Positions 1-6,526 of a stretch of 12,364 nt of DNA are shown one piece after another; positions within the stretch are counted from its first letter, which is position 1; every line of letters begins with the position of its first letter. The notes beneath the pieces were generated by a model. That model had not been told where the DNA came from and ran no database searches. It worked only from the letters and a program-made list of their open reading frames with translations. The position numbers were made by a program, and so were the translations under genes. The stretch comes from Fusobacteriaceae bacterium (GTDB lineage: Bacteria > Fusobacteriota > Fusobacteriia > Fusobacteriales > Fusobacteriaceae): contig DAOUPY010000019.1 of the NCBI GenBank assembly GCA_030625925.1, positions 1-12,364 of the forward strand, read 5' to 3'.

Positions 1-1510
1 TTTTTCCACGCAGCAGTTCTTGTATATAGTTTTGTTCTCCATTTTGCTCTATTGTATAAAATATCTTTTGTACAAATGGAAAAGTTATAGTCTTATTTTT
101 AAATTTTTCGAAATACTTTTTATCCTTTAAACAAAGTTTCAGTGTTTCTAATTCTAATTCATCTATTTTTAATGATTTTGTTTTTAAAAGCGGTCTTTCT
201 ATTATTTTAGACCCTGCAGTCTCTTCATTGTTTAGTATTAAGATCTTTTTTAATATTTCAATCTCTTTTTCCATCCCTAAAGACACCGACAGTTTGTTCA
301 AATACAAGCTTTTTTCCAAATCCGTTTCTACAGATAGAAAAAACTCCTTAAATCTACCTATAAAATTTTGCTTTGCCATAAAATTACTCAGATCATATTC
401 CCTAACATAATAATCATATAAAAAATCAAAGATCTCCTTTGAGTTTTTTACAGATTTCAAAAATTCAGTCTTACCATATTTTTTTAAAAATTCATCGGGA
501 TCTTTCGCATTTTTTAATTCTAAAACCCTTATATTAAATCCATATTTCTTTAAGACTAGACTGGCTTTTTCACTGGCTACCCTACCGGCATTATCCATAT
601 CAAAAGCGATTATCACATTGGATGTATATCTTTTTAAGAGTTCAGCCTGTTCATTGGAAAAAGCTGTTCCTAAAGGAGCCAAAGCTACATCAAACCCGTA
701 GGCGTGAGCTGCCAGTACATCCATATATCCTTCCATTAGAAGGGCATAATTTTTTCTCCTGATGCTGCTTCCCTTGTTTTTTATTCCATAGAGATTGCGT
801 CCTTTATGAAATACCGGGGTTTCTGGTGAGTTCAGATATTTTGCAAGATCTTTTCTGTCACTCATAGTTCTTCCGCCGAAAGCGATTACATTTCCACTGG
901 GTGAGTAGATAGGATAAATTACCCTGTCACGAAAGGTATCGTAATACCCCTTGTCACCACTCTTTATTAAACCTAATTTAGATAGGATTGGAGGATCATA
1001 CCCCTTCTCTAGTAAATGATTGTATAATGAATCCCAGCTATTTAGTGCATAACCTAAATTATTTTCCTCTATAAAATCAGGCTGCATCCCCCTATTATTC
1101 AAATAAGAAAGTGCTTCCCTTCCAGAGTTAGAAAAAATATTTTTCTTAAAAAATGAAAGTGCTTCATCTAAGATCTTATAATATTTTTTATTTCTGTCCT
1201 CTGAATTACTTCCACTTATAGGACTTATATCTAATTTGTATTTTTTACTCAGTTCATAAATTGCTTCCCCATAACTTAACTTATTATATTCCATATAGAA
1301 TTTAATAACATTTCCACCTGCACCACATACAAAACATTTATATATGTTTTTCGAGGTACTTACCATAAAGGAAGGATTAGTATCCTTATGAAATGGACAA
1401 AGACCTTTATAATTTGAACCTGTCTTCTTCAAATCAACATATTCGCCTATAACCTCTACAATATTTAATTGTGTTATAACCTTATCTAAATCTTCATTTC
1501 TAAATCTCAT
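1..1510 (-). CDS. dnaG: DNA primase, 3' end cut by the window edge
   Basis: Primase synthesises the short RNA primers for lagging-strand replication and works with the replicative helicase. The frame opens at ATG 1510 and stays open to the left edge, giving 503 codons. The family is usually about 580-600 residues, so most of the C-terminal helicase-binding domain is missing. Visible parts, in order: an N-terminal CHC2-type zinc-binding domain with C38, H41, C59 and C62 (CPFH then CFVCG); the RNA polymerase-like core with FGGRTM; and a TOPRIM domain with EGYMDV (catalytic Glu 260) and FDMDNAG (metal-binding D304 and D306), matching E265, D309 and D311 of the E. coli enzyme. The start is supported by the zinc domain beginning at the usual distance and by a weak GGTG Shine-Dalgarno about 5 nt upstream. 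A good promoter lies upstream, so dnaG probably begins its own transcript. In many bacteria rpoD follows, but that would be off-window. Confidence 0.97.
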   Translation of the reverse strand, partial: MRFRNEDLDKVITQLNIVEVIGEYVDLKKTGSNYKGLCPFHKDTNPSFMVSTSKNIYKCFVCGAGGNVIKFYMEYNKLSYGEAIYELSKKYKLDISPISGSNSEDRNKKYYKILDEALSFFKKNIFSNSGREALSYLNNRGMQPDFIEENNLGYALNSWDSLYNHLLEKGYDPPILSKLGLIKSGDKGYYDTFRDRVIYPIYSPSGNVIAFGGRTMSDRKDLAKYLNSPETPVFHKGRNLYGIKNKGSSIRRKNYALLMEGYMDVLAAHAYGFDVALAPLGTAFSNEQAELLKRYTSNVIIAFDMDNAGRVASEKASLVLKKYGFNIRVLELKNAKDPDEFLKKYGKTEFLKSVKNSKEIFDFLYDYYVREYDLSNFMAKQNFIGRFKEFFLSVETDLEKSLYLNKLSVSLGMEKEIEILKKILILNNEETAGSKIIERPLLKTKSLKIDELELETLKLCLKDKKYFEKFKNKTITFPFVQKIFYTIEQNGEQNYIQELLRGK

Positions 1511-1547
1511 AAAAACACCATCTTAATTTATTTTGATACTACATTTC

Positions 1548-1576
1548 AGTATATCTCATAATATTCATTATTTCAA
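1548..1576 (-). promoter_or_regulatory. Predicted sigma-70 promoter of dnaG
   Basis: On the minus strand TTGAAA (1571-1576) is separated by exactly 17 bp from TATACT (1548-1553). Both are close to the vegetative consensus. The predicted transcription start is near 1541, giving a leader of about 30 nt before the dnaG ATG at 1510. It is the best promoter match between hppA and dnaG. Confidence 0.7.
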
Positions 1577-1620
1577 GTATTTTTAATAGTATTTTGAATA
1601 TTTTTTGTTTTACCCCAAAA

Positions 1621-1640
1621 TTAACCTATTTTAACCTATT
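1621..1640. repeat. Tandem 10-bp direct repeat TTAACCTATT x2
   Basis: Two perfect adjacent copies of TTAACCTATT lie between the hppA 3' palindromes and the dnaG promoter, about 45 bp upstream of the dnaG -35 box. The position would suit an activator site or a UP-type element, but no known binding motif is recognised. It may be chance in AT-rich DNA. Confidence 0.5.
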
Positions 1641-1652
1641 AGATGTTAATAT

Positions 1653-1676
1653 GAGCCAGAGAAATTTCTCTGGCTC
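1653..1676 (-). terminator. Perfect 24-bp palindrome downstream of hppA, probable terminator
   Basis: GAGCCAGAGAAA is followed directly by its exact reverse complement. The RNA hairpin would have up to 12 bp of arm, with about 10 bp realistic after loop formation, and sits 25 nt beyond the hppA stop. On the minus strand the sequence after the stem is ATATTAACATC, not a clean U-run, so efficiency as an intrinsic terminator is uncertain. It could instead be a 3' stabiliser. Confidence 0.6.
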
Positions 1677-1697
1677 TGAATTTATAATTCTATTTTT

Positions 1698-1713
1698 CTG
1701 TTTATATAAACAG
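1698..1713. repeat. Perfect 16-bp palindrome spanning the hppA stop codon
   Basis: CTGTTTATATAAACAG reads the same on both strands and contains the hppA TAA (1702-1704). A second small palindrome, GAATT-TAT-AATTC (1678-1690), lies between it and the 24-bp palindrome. The hppA mRNA therefore ends in three successive hairpin-forming segments. Confidence 0.6.
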
Positions 1714-3723
1714 TGGTACCAATACCAACGAAACTATAGACATAAGTTTAACCAATATATTTAATGAAGGTCCAGAAGTATCCTTAAATGGATCTCCTAC
1801 TGTATCTCCTACTACTGCTGCTTTATGTCTGTCAGATCCCTTTCCATCTCCACCATAACCTGCTTCTATTTGCTTTTTAGCATTATCCCAAGCTCCACCG
1901 GCGTTTGCCATCATGATAGCCATTAATATCCCTGTTACAAGTGCTCCTGCTAATAATCCTCCCAAAGCTTCTACAGACCATAGCCCAACAATTACTGGTG
2001 CTAATACTGCTAATAATCCTGGTATAACCATCTCTTTTAGTGATGATCTTGTAGAAATATCTATACATCTTTTATGATCGGGTTTAACTGTGTAATCCAT
2101 AATCCCTGGATTTTCTCTAAATTGTCTTCTAACCTCTTCTACCATTTCCATGGCTGCTTTACCTACTGCTGTCATCGTTAAGGCTGAGAATAAGAATGTA
2201 AGCATTCCACCAATGAATAATCCTGCTATTACTTTAGGATTAGTTACGTCAATTACTAATGCTCTTCCCGTCAATGCTTCTATCGACTGTTTATAGGCTG
2301 CAAATAGTGACAATGCCGTAAGTGCTGCTGATCCAATGGCAAAACCTTTTCCTACTGCTGCTGTAGAGTTCCCTACTGCATCCAGTCTGTCTGTACAAGC
2401 TCTTACCTCTTCTGGTAAGTTACACATCTCTGCTATTCCACCTGCGTTATCTGCTACTGGTCCGTATGCATCTACTGCTACTACCATACCTGTAGTTGAT
2501 AACATTCCTACTGCTGCAATGGCTATTCCATAGAGTCCTGCAAAGTTAAATGCTGCCAAAATAGCAATTACTATTACTATTATAGGTGCTACAGTAGATT
2601 CCATTCCCACTGCTAATCCCTCGATTATACATGTTGCTGGTCCAGTTTTAGCTGCATCTGAAATTCTATTTACTGATTTTTTACCTGTATCAGTATATAA
2701 ACCTGTAAAATAAGCTATAATTAATCCTGCTATTAATCCAGAAACAATTGCATAAAATACACCCATAGGTATAGCACTGCCCAGTATAGTCTCTGAATAT
2801 TTAATAACTCCAAAGGCTCCTAAAAGTGCTAAAAGCCCAGAAATTCTAGTAGCATTTTCCAGCTTATGATAAACCTCATCTGGATTATCTGTTTTTACTG
2901 TAAATGTTCCAATTATAGATGCTATAATCCCTATAAATGCTATTAAAATTGGTAATACAACCAGTGCCATTCTCTGTCCTGGCATAAGCCCTGAAAGAGT
3001 TGATCCCAGCGCCATGGTAGCTATCATCGAACCTACATATGATTCAAATAAATCGGCTCCCATCCCTGCTACGTCTCCTACATTATCTCCCACATTGTCT
3101 GCAATAGTTGCTGGATTTCTCGGATCATCTTCAGGTATTCCTGCTTCGACCTTTCCTACCAGGTCAGCGCCTACATCGGCTGCCTTGGTATAGATTCCCC
3201 CGCCTACTCTGGCAAATAAGGCAATCGATGATGCTCCCATCCCAAATCCTGTTATAATTTTCATATCTGCACCAAATATTATAGTAAGTGCTGATATCCC
3301 TATAAGACCCAGCCCTACTACTGCTAATCCCATTACGGCTCCACCTGCAAAAGCTACATCTAAAGCTTTGGATAGTCCCCCATCTCTGGCAGCTATAGCT
3401 GTTCTTCCATTGGCTTTAGTAGCTATCCTCATCCCTATATTTCCTGCAACTCCTGATGTAATTGCCCCCAATATAAAGGTAAGTGCCACATACGGACTCA
3501 AAAATATTCCCAATAAAATTGAAACTCCTAAAACGAACCATACCAATACCTTGTATTCAGCATGTAGAAATGCCATTGCACCTTCTCTGATCGCTTCTGT
3601 TATTTCTTCGACTTTAACATCATTAATTTCATATTTATTTACTTTTGCAGCGTAAAAATATGAAGCTATCAATGCTAACAGCCCACCAACTATTCCCAAC
3701 AACAATAAATTAACCATAACCAT
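1702..3723 (-). CDS. hppA: Membrane-bound Na+-type pyrophosphatase, K+-dependent
   Basis: Integral membrane pump that couples hydrolysis of pyrophosphate to ion export across the cytoplasmic membrane. The 673 residues with about 16 hydrophobic helices match the family length. Substrate and Mg2+ motifs are intact: [11 protein letters not shown], then DNVGDNVGD (D209, D213, D217), [13 protein letters not shown], and near the C terminus [13 protein letters not shown] (D640, D644, K647, D648). Two subtype markers are readable. [10 protein letters not shown] has Ala at 455 and Gly at 458, the K+-dependent pattern; K+-independent enzymes carry Lys at the first position. DLFES puts the gate Glu at 227, the position known from Na+-transporting members, whereas plant-type H+ pumps have it four residues later. 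Na+ transport is inferred from this, and dual Na+/H+ pumping cannot be excluded. The true start may be the second Met at 3717, which is better spaced from the Shine-Dalgarno. The gene appears monocistronic, with its own promoter. Confidence 0.97.
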   Translation of the reverse strand: MVMVNLLLLGIVGGLLALIASYFYAAKVNKYEINDVKVEEITEAIREGAMAFLHAEYKVLVWFVLGVSILLGIFLSPYVALTFILGAITSGVAGNIGMRIATKANGRTAIAARDGGLSKALDVAFAGGAVMGLAVVGLGLIGISALTIIFGADMKIITGFGMGASSIALFARVGGGIYTKAADVGADLVGKVEAGIPEDDPRNPATIADNVGDNVGDVAGMGADLFESYVGSMIATMALGSTLSGLMPGQRMALVVLPILIAFIGIIASIIGTFTVKTDNPDEVYHKLENATRISGLLALLGAFGVIKYSETILGSAIPMGVFYAIVSGLIAGLIIAYFTGLYTDTGKKSVNRISDAAKTGPATCIIEGLAVGMESTVAPIIVIVIAILAAFNFAGLYGIAIAAVGMLSTTGMVVAVDAYGPVADNAGGIAEMCNLPEEVRACTDRLDAVGNSTAAVGKGFAIGSAALTALSLFAAYKQSIEALTGRALVIDVTNPKVIAGLFIGGMLTFLFSALTMTAVGKAAMEMVEEVRRQFRENPGIMDYTVKPDHKRCIDISTRSSLKEMVIPGLLAVLAPVIVGLWSVEALGGLLAGALVTGILMAIMMANAGGAWDNAKKQIEAGYGGDGKGSDRHKAAVVGDTVGDPFKDTSGPSLNILVKLMSIVSLVLVPLFI

Positions 3724-3726
3724 TTT

Positions 3727-3732
3727 CCCCCT
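3727..3732 (-). promoter_or_regulatory. Shine-Dalgarno of hppA, favours start at 3717
   Basis: AGGGGG on the minus strand is only 3 nt from the ATG at 3723 but 9 nt from the in-frame ATG at 3717 (reading ATG GTT ATG GTT). Normal spacing of 5-10 nt favours the second Met, which would give a 671-residue protein starting MVNLLLLG. Confidence 0.6.
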
Positions 3733-3799
3733 ATAAATTTTTGTTTCACCTAAGGTGTCTTTTGAAACTTTGTTTCCATAAATTTAAGTAAGTGATATA

Positions 3800-3850
3800 T
3801 AAGTATAATTTCATTCAGTCTAAGTATAGTTTATATTTTTTCTTTTTCAA
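3800..3850 (-). promoter_or_regulatory. Predicted hppA promoter with duplicated -10-like box
   Basis: On the minus strand TTGAAA (3845-3850) is followed after 16 bp by TATACT (3823-3828), close to the vegetative consensus. An identical octamer TATACTTA occurs again at 3800-3807, 21 bp downstream. The second copy lacks a good -35, so it may be a weak second start, a pause site or a protein-binding repeat. The start from the first promoter would lie near 3816, leaving a leader of roughly 90-100 nt. Confidence 0.6.
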
Positions 3851-3890
3851 AATTAATTTTTTATCATTTTGTAGATTTTCTTTATATAAA

Positions 3891-3917
3891 AATAAAAGCC
3901 AAGCAATTTGGTTGACT
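3891..3917 (-). terminator. Intrinsic terminator of the pilin-like gene
   Basis: On the minus strand AGTCAACC (3910-3917), a 5-nt loop and GCTTGGCT (3897-3904) form a stem of six outer pairs including one G-U, then one mismatch and one further pair. It is followed by TTTTATT. It lies 25 nt after the pilin stop and upstream of the hppA promoter, which fits separate transcription of the two genes. Confidence 0.75.
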
Positions 3918-3926
3918 CTTAAGTTA
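3894..3926. repeat. 33-bp direct repeat, copy A, downstream of the pilin gene
   Basis: This segment matches 4565-4597 at 30 of 33 positions. Both copies contain a terminator hairpin plus about 9 bp of flanking sequence (the AAGTTA side). The conserved flank means that the resemblance is more than two unrelated terminators. Together the copies bracket the pilin-like gene. Confidence 0.75.
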
Positions 3927-3941
3927 ATTTTTTTTATACCT

Positions 3942-4418
3942 TTAATATTCAGTCCATTTTTTACCTTCCATACTATACTCCTCTACCCCTGTATATGGCT
4001 TTAGAAATAAATCCAATGAATCTTTTTTTATTTCTATATTTCCAGGTCCTGAAGCATTATAATGAACAAATCCACCATATTTTAATAGTGTTTTATTTTT
4101 ATCCTTGCTACCACCTATTTTTAAATAATTTGGATTTCCTCTATCATATATTTCTTGAGCTTTTGAATCTAATTTATCATATATTTCTTGCGTAGTTATG
4201 TAAATAGATCCTCCGCTTGTTGAATCTAAAATCATTTTTTCCAATAAAATAACATTTGCTATCGTTCTTGCTGTCCCCAATACTGCTATGGCTTTAGAAT
4301 CCTTTGCCTTAGCTAACTGCTCCCTTAATTTAGGAGCCAGGGTGGTCGCTAATATACCTATTATTGCTATTACTACCAACAGTTCTATCAATGTAAATCC
4401 TTTTTTAATTTTTTTCAT
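3942..4418 (-). CDS. Type IV pilin-like / type II secretion pseudopilin-like protein
   Basis: The 158-residue protein has a class III (prepilin) leader: positively charged MKKIKKG, cleavage expected after G7, then FTLIELLVVIAIIGILATTLAP. F8 would be the N-methylated residue and E12 the conserved Glu+5 of the mature protein. The hydrophobic helix continues into a charged amphipathic stretch (KLREQLAKAKDSKA), as in PilE/GspG relatives. The C-terminal 110 residues are polar and not recognised; no Cys pair is present, so the usual pilin disulphide loop is absent. A prepilin peptidase and an assembly ATPase encoded elsewhere would be needed, as none is in the window. AAGGAG lies 7 nt upstream of ATG 4418. 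The gene is a single-gene unit with its own terminator, inserted between apbE and hppA and flanked by 33-bp direct repeats. Subtype (true pilin, pseudopilin or competence pilin) is undetermined. Confidence 0.9.
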   Translation of the reverse strand: MKKIKKGFTLIELLVVIAIIGILATTLAPKLREQLAKAKDSKAIAVLGTARTIANVILLEKMILDSTSGGSIYITTQEIYDKLDSKAQEIYDRGNPNYLKIGGSKDKNKTLLKYGGFVHYNASGPGNIEIKKDSLDLFLKPYTGVEEYSMEGKKWTEY

Positions 4419-4459
4419 TCCTCCTCTCCTTATATTTCAAATTTTATTTCTACGATACT

Positions 4460-4479
4460 GTTATATTTTAAAACATAAC
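4460..4479. promoter_or_regulatory. 20-bp near-perfect palindrome upstream of the pilin-like gene, possible operator
   Basis: GTTATATTTT and AAAACATAAC are reverse complements except for one base pair. The palindrome lies about 40 bp before the pilin start. A weak promoter reading (TTAAAT, 18 bp, TATAAC on the minus strand) would place its -10 inside the palindrome, so a dimeric regulator bound here could block transcription. No regulator family is recognised, and AT-rich palindromes also arise by chance. Confidence 0.4.
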
Positions 4480-4528
4480 ATATATTTAATTTCTTTACAT
4501 CTTTTTTAAGTTTATTTTTATAATTATT

Positions 4529-4552
4529 TAATGAAAAATCTAATGAAAAATA
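4529..4552. repeat. Tandem 12-bp repeat in the apbE-pilin gap
   Basis: TAATGAAAAATC (4529-4540) is followed directly by TAATGAAAAATA (4541-4552), identical at 11 of 12 positions. It lies between the apbE terminator and the pilin gene. No function is recognised; it could be slippage in AT-rich sequence or a pair of binding sites. Confidence 0.45.
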
Positions 4553-4560
4553 AAACAACA

Positions 4561-4588
4561 CTAAAAAAGCCAACCAATTTGATTGACT
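4561..4588 (-). terminator. Intrinsic terminator of the gmk-rpoZ-apbE operon
   Basis: On the minus strand AGTCAATC (4581-4588), loop AAATT and GGTTGGCT (4568-4575) form an 8-pair stem including two G-U pairs. It runs straight into TTTTTTAG (4561-4568). It begins only a few bases after the apbE stop, so this is a textbook Rho-independent terminator. Confidence 0.85.
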
Positions 4589-4597
4589 CCTAAGTTA
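4565..4597. repeat. 33-bp direct repeat, copy B, overlapping the apbE stop codon
   Basis: This is the partner of 3894-3926 (30 of 33 identical). It includes the apbE TAA stop (4595-4597) and the apbE terminator stem. The pilin gene and its leader lie between the two copies, so recombination between them would remove that gene cleanly and leave apbE with an intact stop and terminator. Confidence 0.75.
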
Positions 4598-5581
4598 TTT
4601 AACTATATATTTTTTAAATCCATCACTATATATTTCAGACATATCAGCTTTTACTATCATTACTTCTAAATCATCTATATTATTGACATAATCTATCACA
4701 TCTTCTATGGGCATGGAAAAAAAAGCTGTAGAATACATATCAGTAAAGAAACCATTCTCTCCAATAACTACTACCATTTTTCTGTCCCTTACAGGATAAC
4801 CAGTATCTCTGTCTATTAGATGATGGTATTTTTTACCATCTATCTCTACATAGATTTGATAATCTCCAGATACCCCCATGGATTTATCGTCTATTCCGAC
4901 AATATGATATATCTTGGCCGGGTCTTCTGGATTTTGCAATCCCACCTTCCAAGACTCCCCTTCTGGTTTGGTATTCAAAGTTTCAATACTGGATATAGCA
5001 CTTATAAAGCCGTGTTTCATCCCATTTTCTGCTAATATAATCTTAGCCCTATGGATAGCATACCCCTTCAGAAATGATCCTGTATCTATCTCATTTTTAG
5101 AAGTTTTCAACCTGATTTTATCCCCTATAACTTCAAGATTGCTGTAATCTACCGTAACAATAGCTTGTTCCAACTGATCTTTTTTAGGAATTTTTATTTT
5201 ATCAGATTCATCAAAAAACCCCCAGACTTTCATCAGTGGAGTTATAGTGATATCATATTTAGTTTTACTCAAATTATAGGTTTTTTTCACACCTGAAAAT
5301 AGATATAAACCTTCATTATCTAATTGAAAATACTTACCTGGATTATGGTTCAATTTATAGATCAAACTATCCTCTTTATGAGTATTAAATTTGTCATCGA
5401 TCCTTTCAATCTCCTCAAAAGCCAAATCCATTGCTTTTTTGGCTTTTGCAGAATTTTCAGAATAAACTACCATATCTATCATCGTCCCAAAGGCAAATTT
5501 TCTCTCTACTATTTTTTTCTTTTCTTTCTTTCCACATCCAATCAGAAGCAATAAGATAAAAATTAATAGAATTTTTTTCAT
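4595..5581 (-). CDS. apbE: FAD:protein FMN transferase, lipoprotein
   Basis: ApbE-family enzyme that moves FMN from FAD onto a Thr or Ser of flavoproteins such as RnfG/RnfD or NqrB/NqrC, acting outside the membrane. The 328 residues begin with a lipoprotein signal MKKILLIFILLLLIGC, with lipid attachment expected at C16. Family motifs follow in order: FGTMIDMVVYS; the FNTHKEDSLIYKLN helix; IDTGSFLKGYA (D166 to K172, FAD-binding loop); HHLIDRDTGYP (H253, D257, T260, G261); and FTDMYSTAFF with D281 and T285 as likely Mg2+ ligands. Two common residues differ: DTGSFLKG where many members have DLGGIAKG, and DRDTG where many have DPRTG. The core ligands remain, so activity is expected. The ATG is one base after the rpoZ stop, with GAGGGA inside the rpoZ 3' end as Shine-Dalgarno, suggesting translational coupling. 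Its substrate is not encoded in the window. Confidence 0.95.
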   Translation of the reverse strand: MKKILLIFILLLLIGCGKKEKKKIVERKFAFGTMIDMVVYSENSAKAKKAMDLAFEEIERIDDKFNTHKEDSLIYKLNHNPGKYFQLDNEGLYLFSGVKKTYNLSKTKYDITITPLMKVWGFFDESDKIKIPKKDQLEQAIVTVDYSNLEVIGDKIRLKTSKNEIDTGSFLKGYAIHRAKIILAENGMKHGFISAISSIETLNTKPEGESWKVGLQNPEDPAKIYHIVGIDDKSMGVSGDYQIYVEIDGKKYHHLIDRDTGYPVRDRKMVVVIGENGFFTDMYSTAFFSMPIEDVIDYVNNIDDLEVMIVKADMSEIYSDGFKKYIVK

Positions 5582-5582
5582 A

Positions 5583-5792
5583 CTATCCCTCTATTTTTCC
5601 TCTCACTAATTCTACTTTCCCTTCCATTACTTCTTTACAAGCTATCTCTGCTATAGTCTCTTTTTTTCTTACTTTTACTAAAGGAGCTTCTCCACCTGCT
5701 ATTTGACCATACCTTTTTCCCAGGGTCATTGCTAATTTATATTTGTTAGGTATTTTTTCTAATAATTCATCATAAGTTACTTTCTTTTTCAT
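5583..5792 (-). CDS. rpoZ: RNA polymerase omega subunit
   Basis: A 69-residue protein with the omega pattern VTYDELLEKIPNKYKLAMTLGKR, in which the conserved YDELL, NKY and KR elements are present. A Lys/Glu-rich helix continues to the end (ETIAEIACKEVMEG). Omega folds around the C-terminal part of beta', assists core assembly and in many bacteria forms part of a ppGpp site. The protein is at the short end of the family, as is usual outside Proteobacteria. GGAGG lies 7 nt before ATG 5792, within the 16-nt gap after gmk. The gmk-rpoZ order is widespread. Here the pair also follows rpoB-rpoC closely, which puts three core polymerase subunits within about 7 kb. Confidence 0.95.
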   Translation of the reverse strand: MKKKVTYDELLEKIPNKYKLAMTLGKRYGQIAGGEAPLVKVRKKETIAEIACKEVMEGKVELVRGKIEG

Positions 5793-5808
5793 TTTTATTC
5801 CTCCATCA

Positions 5809-6366
5809 TTAGTTGCTTTCTTTTCCTATTATATCTATCAATTCCGATACAGATTTATCCACAGTCTCATTAACTATCACATGATCATATTCATCTTCGA
5901 AAGCCATCTCTTTCAGAGAATTTTTCAGTCTTAGCTGCACAGTTTCTTCTGCTTCAGTACCTCTTCCACGAAGTCTTTCCTCTAATATTTTTTCTGTAGG
6001 AGCTTTAAAGAAAACTAAACATGCGTCTTCAAATCTTTTTTTAATTTGAATTCCACCCTGCACGTCTATCTCTAAGACTACATTTTCCCCACGATTTAAT
6101 CTAGATTCTGCTTCAGACTTTAATGTCCCATAATAATTTCCGTGTACATTAGCATACTCTAAAAATTCATCATTTTCTATTCTTTTTTCAAATTCTTTCA
6201 AAGTTAAGAAATAATATTCCCTGCCATCTTCTTCCCCTTCTCTAGGAGATCTAGTAGTTGCTGATGTGGCTAAATTGATATTTAGGTCTCTGCGAACTTG
6301 TTTACATACTGTTGATTTACCTGCCCCACTTGGACCAGATACAACAAATAACCTTCCTCTTCCCAT
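5809..6366 (-). CDS. gmk: Guanylate kinase
   Basis: Catalyses ATP + GMP to ADP + GDP in the cytoplasm, feeding GTP and dGTP pools and GMP salvage. The 185 residues begin MGRGRLFVVSGPSGAGKST, with the P-loop at 11-19 (GPSGAGKST, K17). The GMP-binding segment SATTRSPREGEEDGREYYF follows at about residues 36-54, then the YGT element in NYYGTLKSE and VVLEIDVQGG (Walker B-like region). The lid is around RLRGRGTEAEE. The chain is slightly shorter than the E. coli enzyme (about 207) but contains all core motifs. GGAG lies 7 nt before ATG 6366. It is first in the gmk-rpoZ-apbE unit. I see no strong promoter in the 160 nt upstream, so it may be fed by read-through from rpoC or by a weak start. Confidence 0.97.
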   Translation of the reverse strand: MGRGRLFVVSGPSGAGKSTVCKQVRRDLNINLATSATTRSPREGEEDGREYYFLTLKEFEKRIENDEFLEYANVHGNYYGTLKSEAESRLNRGENVVLEIDVQGGIQIKKRFEDACLVFFKAPTEKILEERLRGRGTEAEETVQLRLKNSLKEMAFEDEYDHVIVNETVDKSVSELIDIIGKESN

Positions 6367-6383
6367 ATTTATTCTCCTTTTTA

Positions 6384-6419
6384 TTCCCTCTCACCCTATC
6401 TCTCTCCAAAGGAGAGGAA
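6384..6419 (-). repeat. REP-like palindromic scrap upstream of gmk
   Basis: A 36-nt segment, G/C-richer than its surroundings, with CTCTCC-AAA-GGAGAG (6402-6416) as hairpin. On the minus strand it is followed by GAGATAGGGTGAGAGGG. The order of a CTCC/GGAG hairpin then a TAGGGTGAG tail resembles a REP-type palindrome dispersed in many unrelated bacterial genomes. It stops 4 nt before the gmk Shine-Dalgarno block. Only one copy is in the window, so mobility cannot be judged here. Confidence 0.5.
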
Positions 6420-6503
6420 AATACTAAATTATTTATACTCCATTTTTCCCTACCATGGTTCATATTAAAAACAATCAGGATCTCTAGTATATTTATAGTA
6501 AAA

Positions 6504-6522
6504 TAGGCGACTAAGTCGCCTA
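6504..6522 (-). terminator. Hairpin terminator immediately after rpoC
   Basis: TAGGCGAC, a 3-nt loop and GTCGCCTA form a perfect 8-bp GC-rich stem starting 4 nt after the rpoC stop. On the minus strand it is followed by TTTTAC. The U-run is only four long, so partial read-through into gmk is plausible. Confidence 0.7.
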
Positions 6523-6526
6523 CCTT

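Noticed and set aside
1883..2068. 61-codon minus-strand frame overlapping hppA in another frame
   Set aside because: It lies wholly within conserved hppA and has no plausible independent initiation.
3891..3936. Terminator A acting on plus-strand transcription (T-run at 3928-3935)
   Set aside because: The hairpin has a T-run on its right side too, so a bidirectional terminator is structurally possible. No plus-strand gene exists to the left for it to serve.
6421..6500. A promoter for gmk
   Set aside because: TATAAA and TATACT hexamers exist on the minus strand but none has an acceptable -35 at 16-18 bp, so no promoter is called.
6312..6506. Plus-strand frame starting inside gmk antisense and crossing the gmk-rpoC gap
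   Set aside because: It is only a translation of the REP-like repeat and the opposite strand of gmk; there is no Shine-Dalgarno and no coding character.
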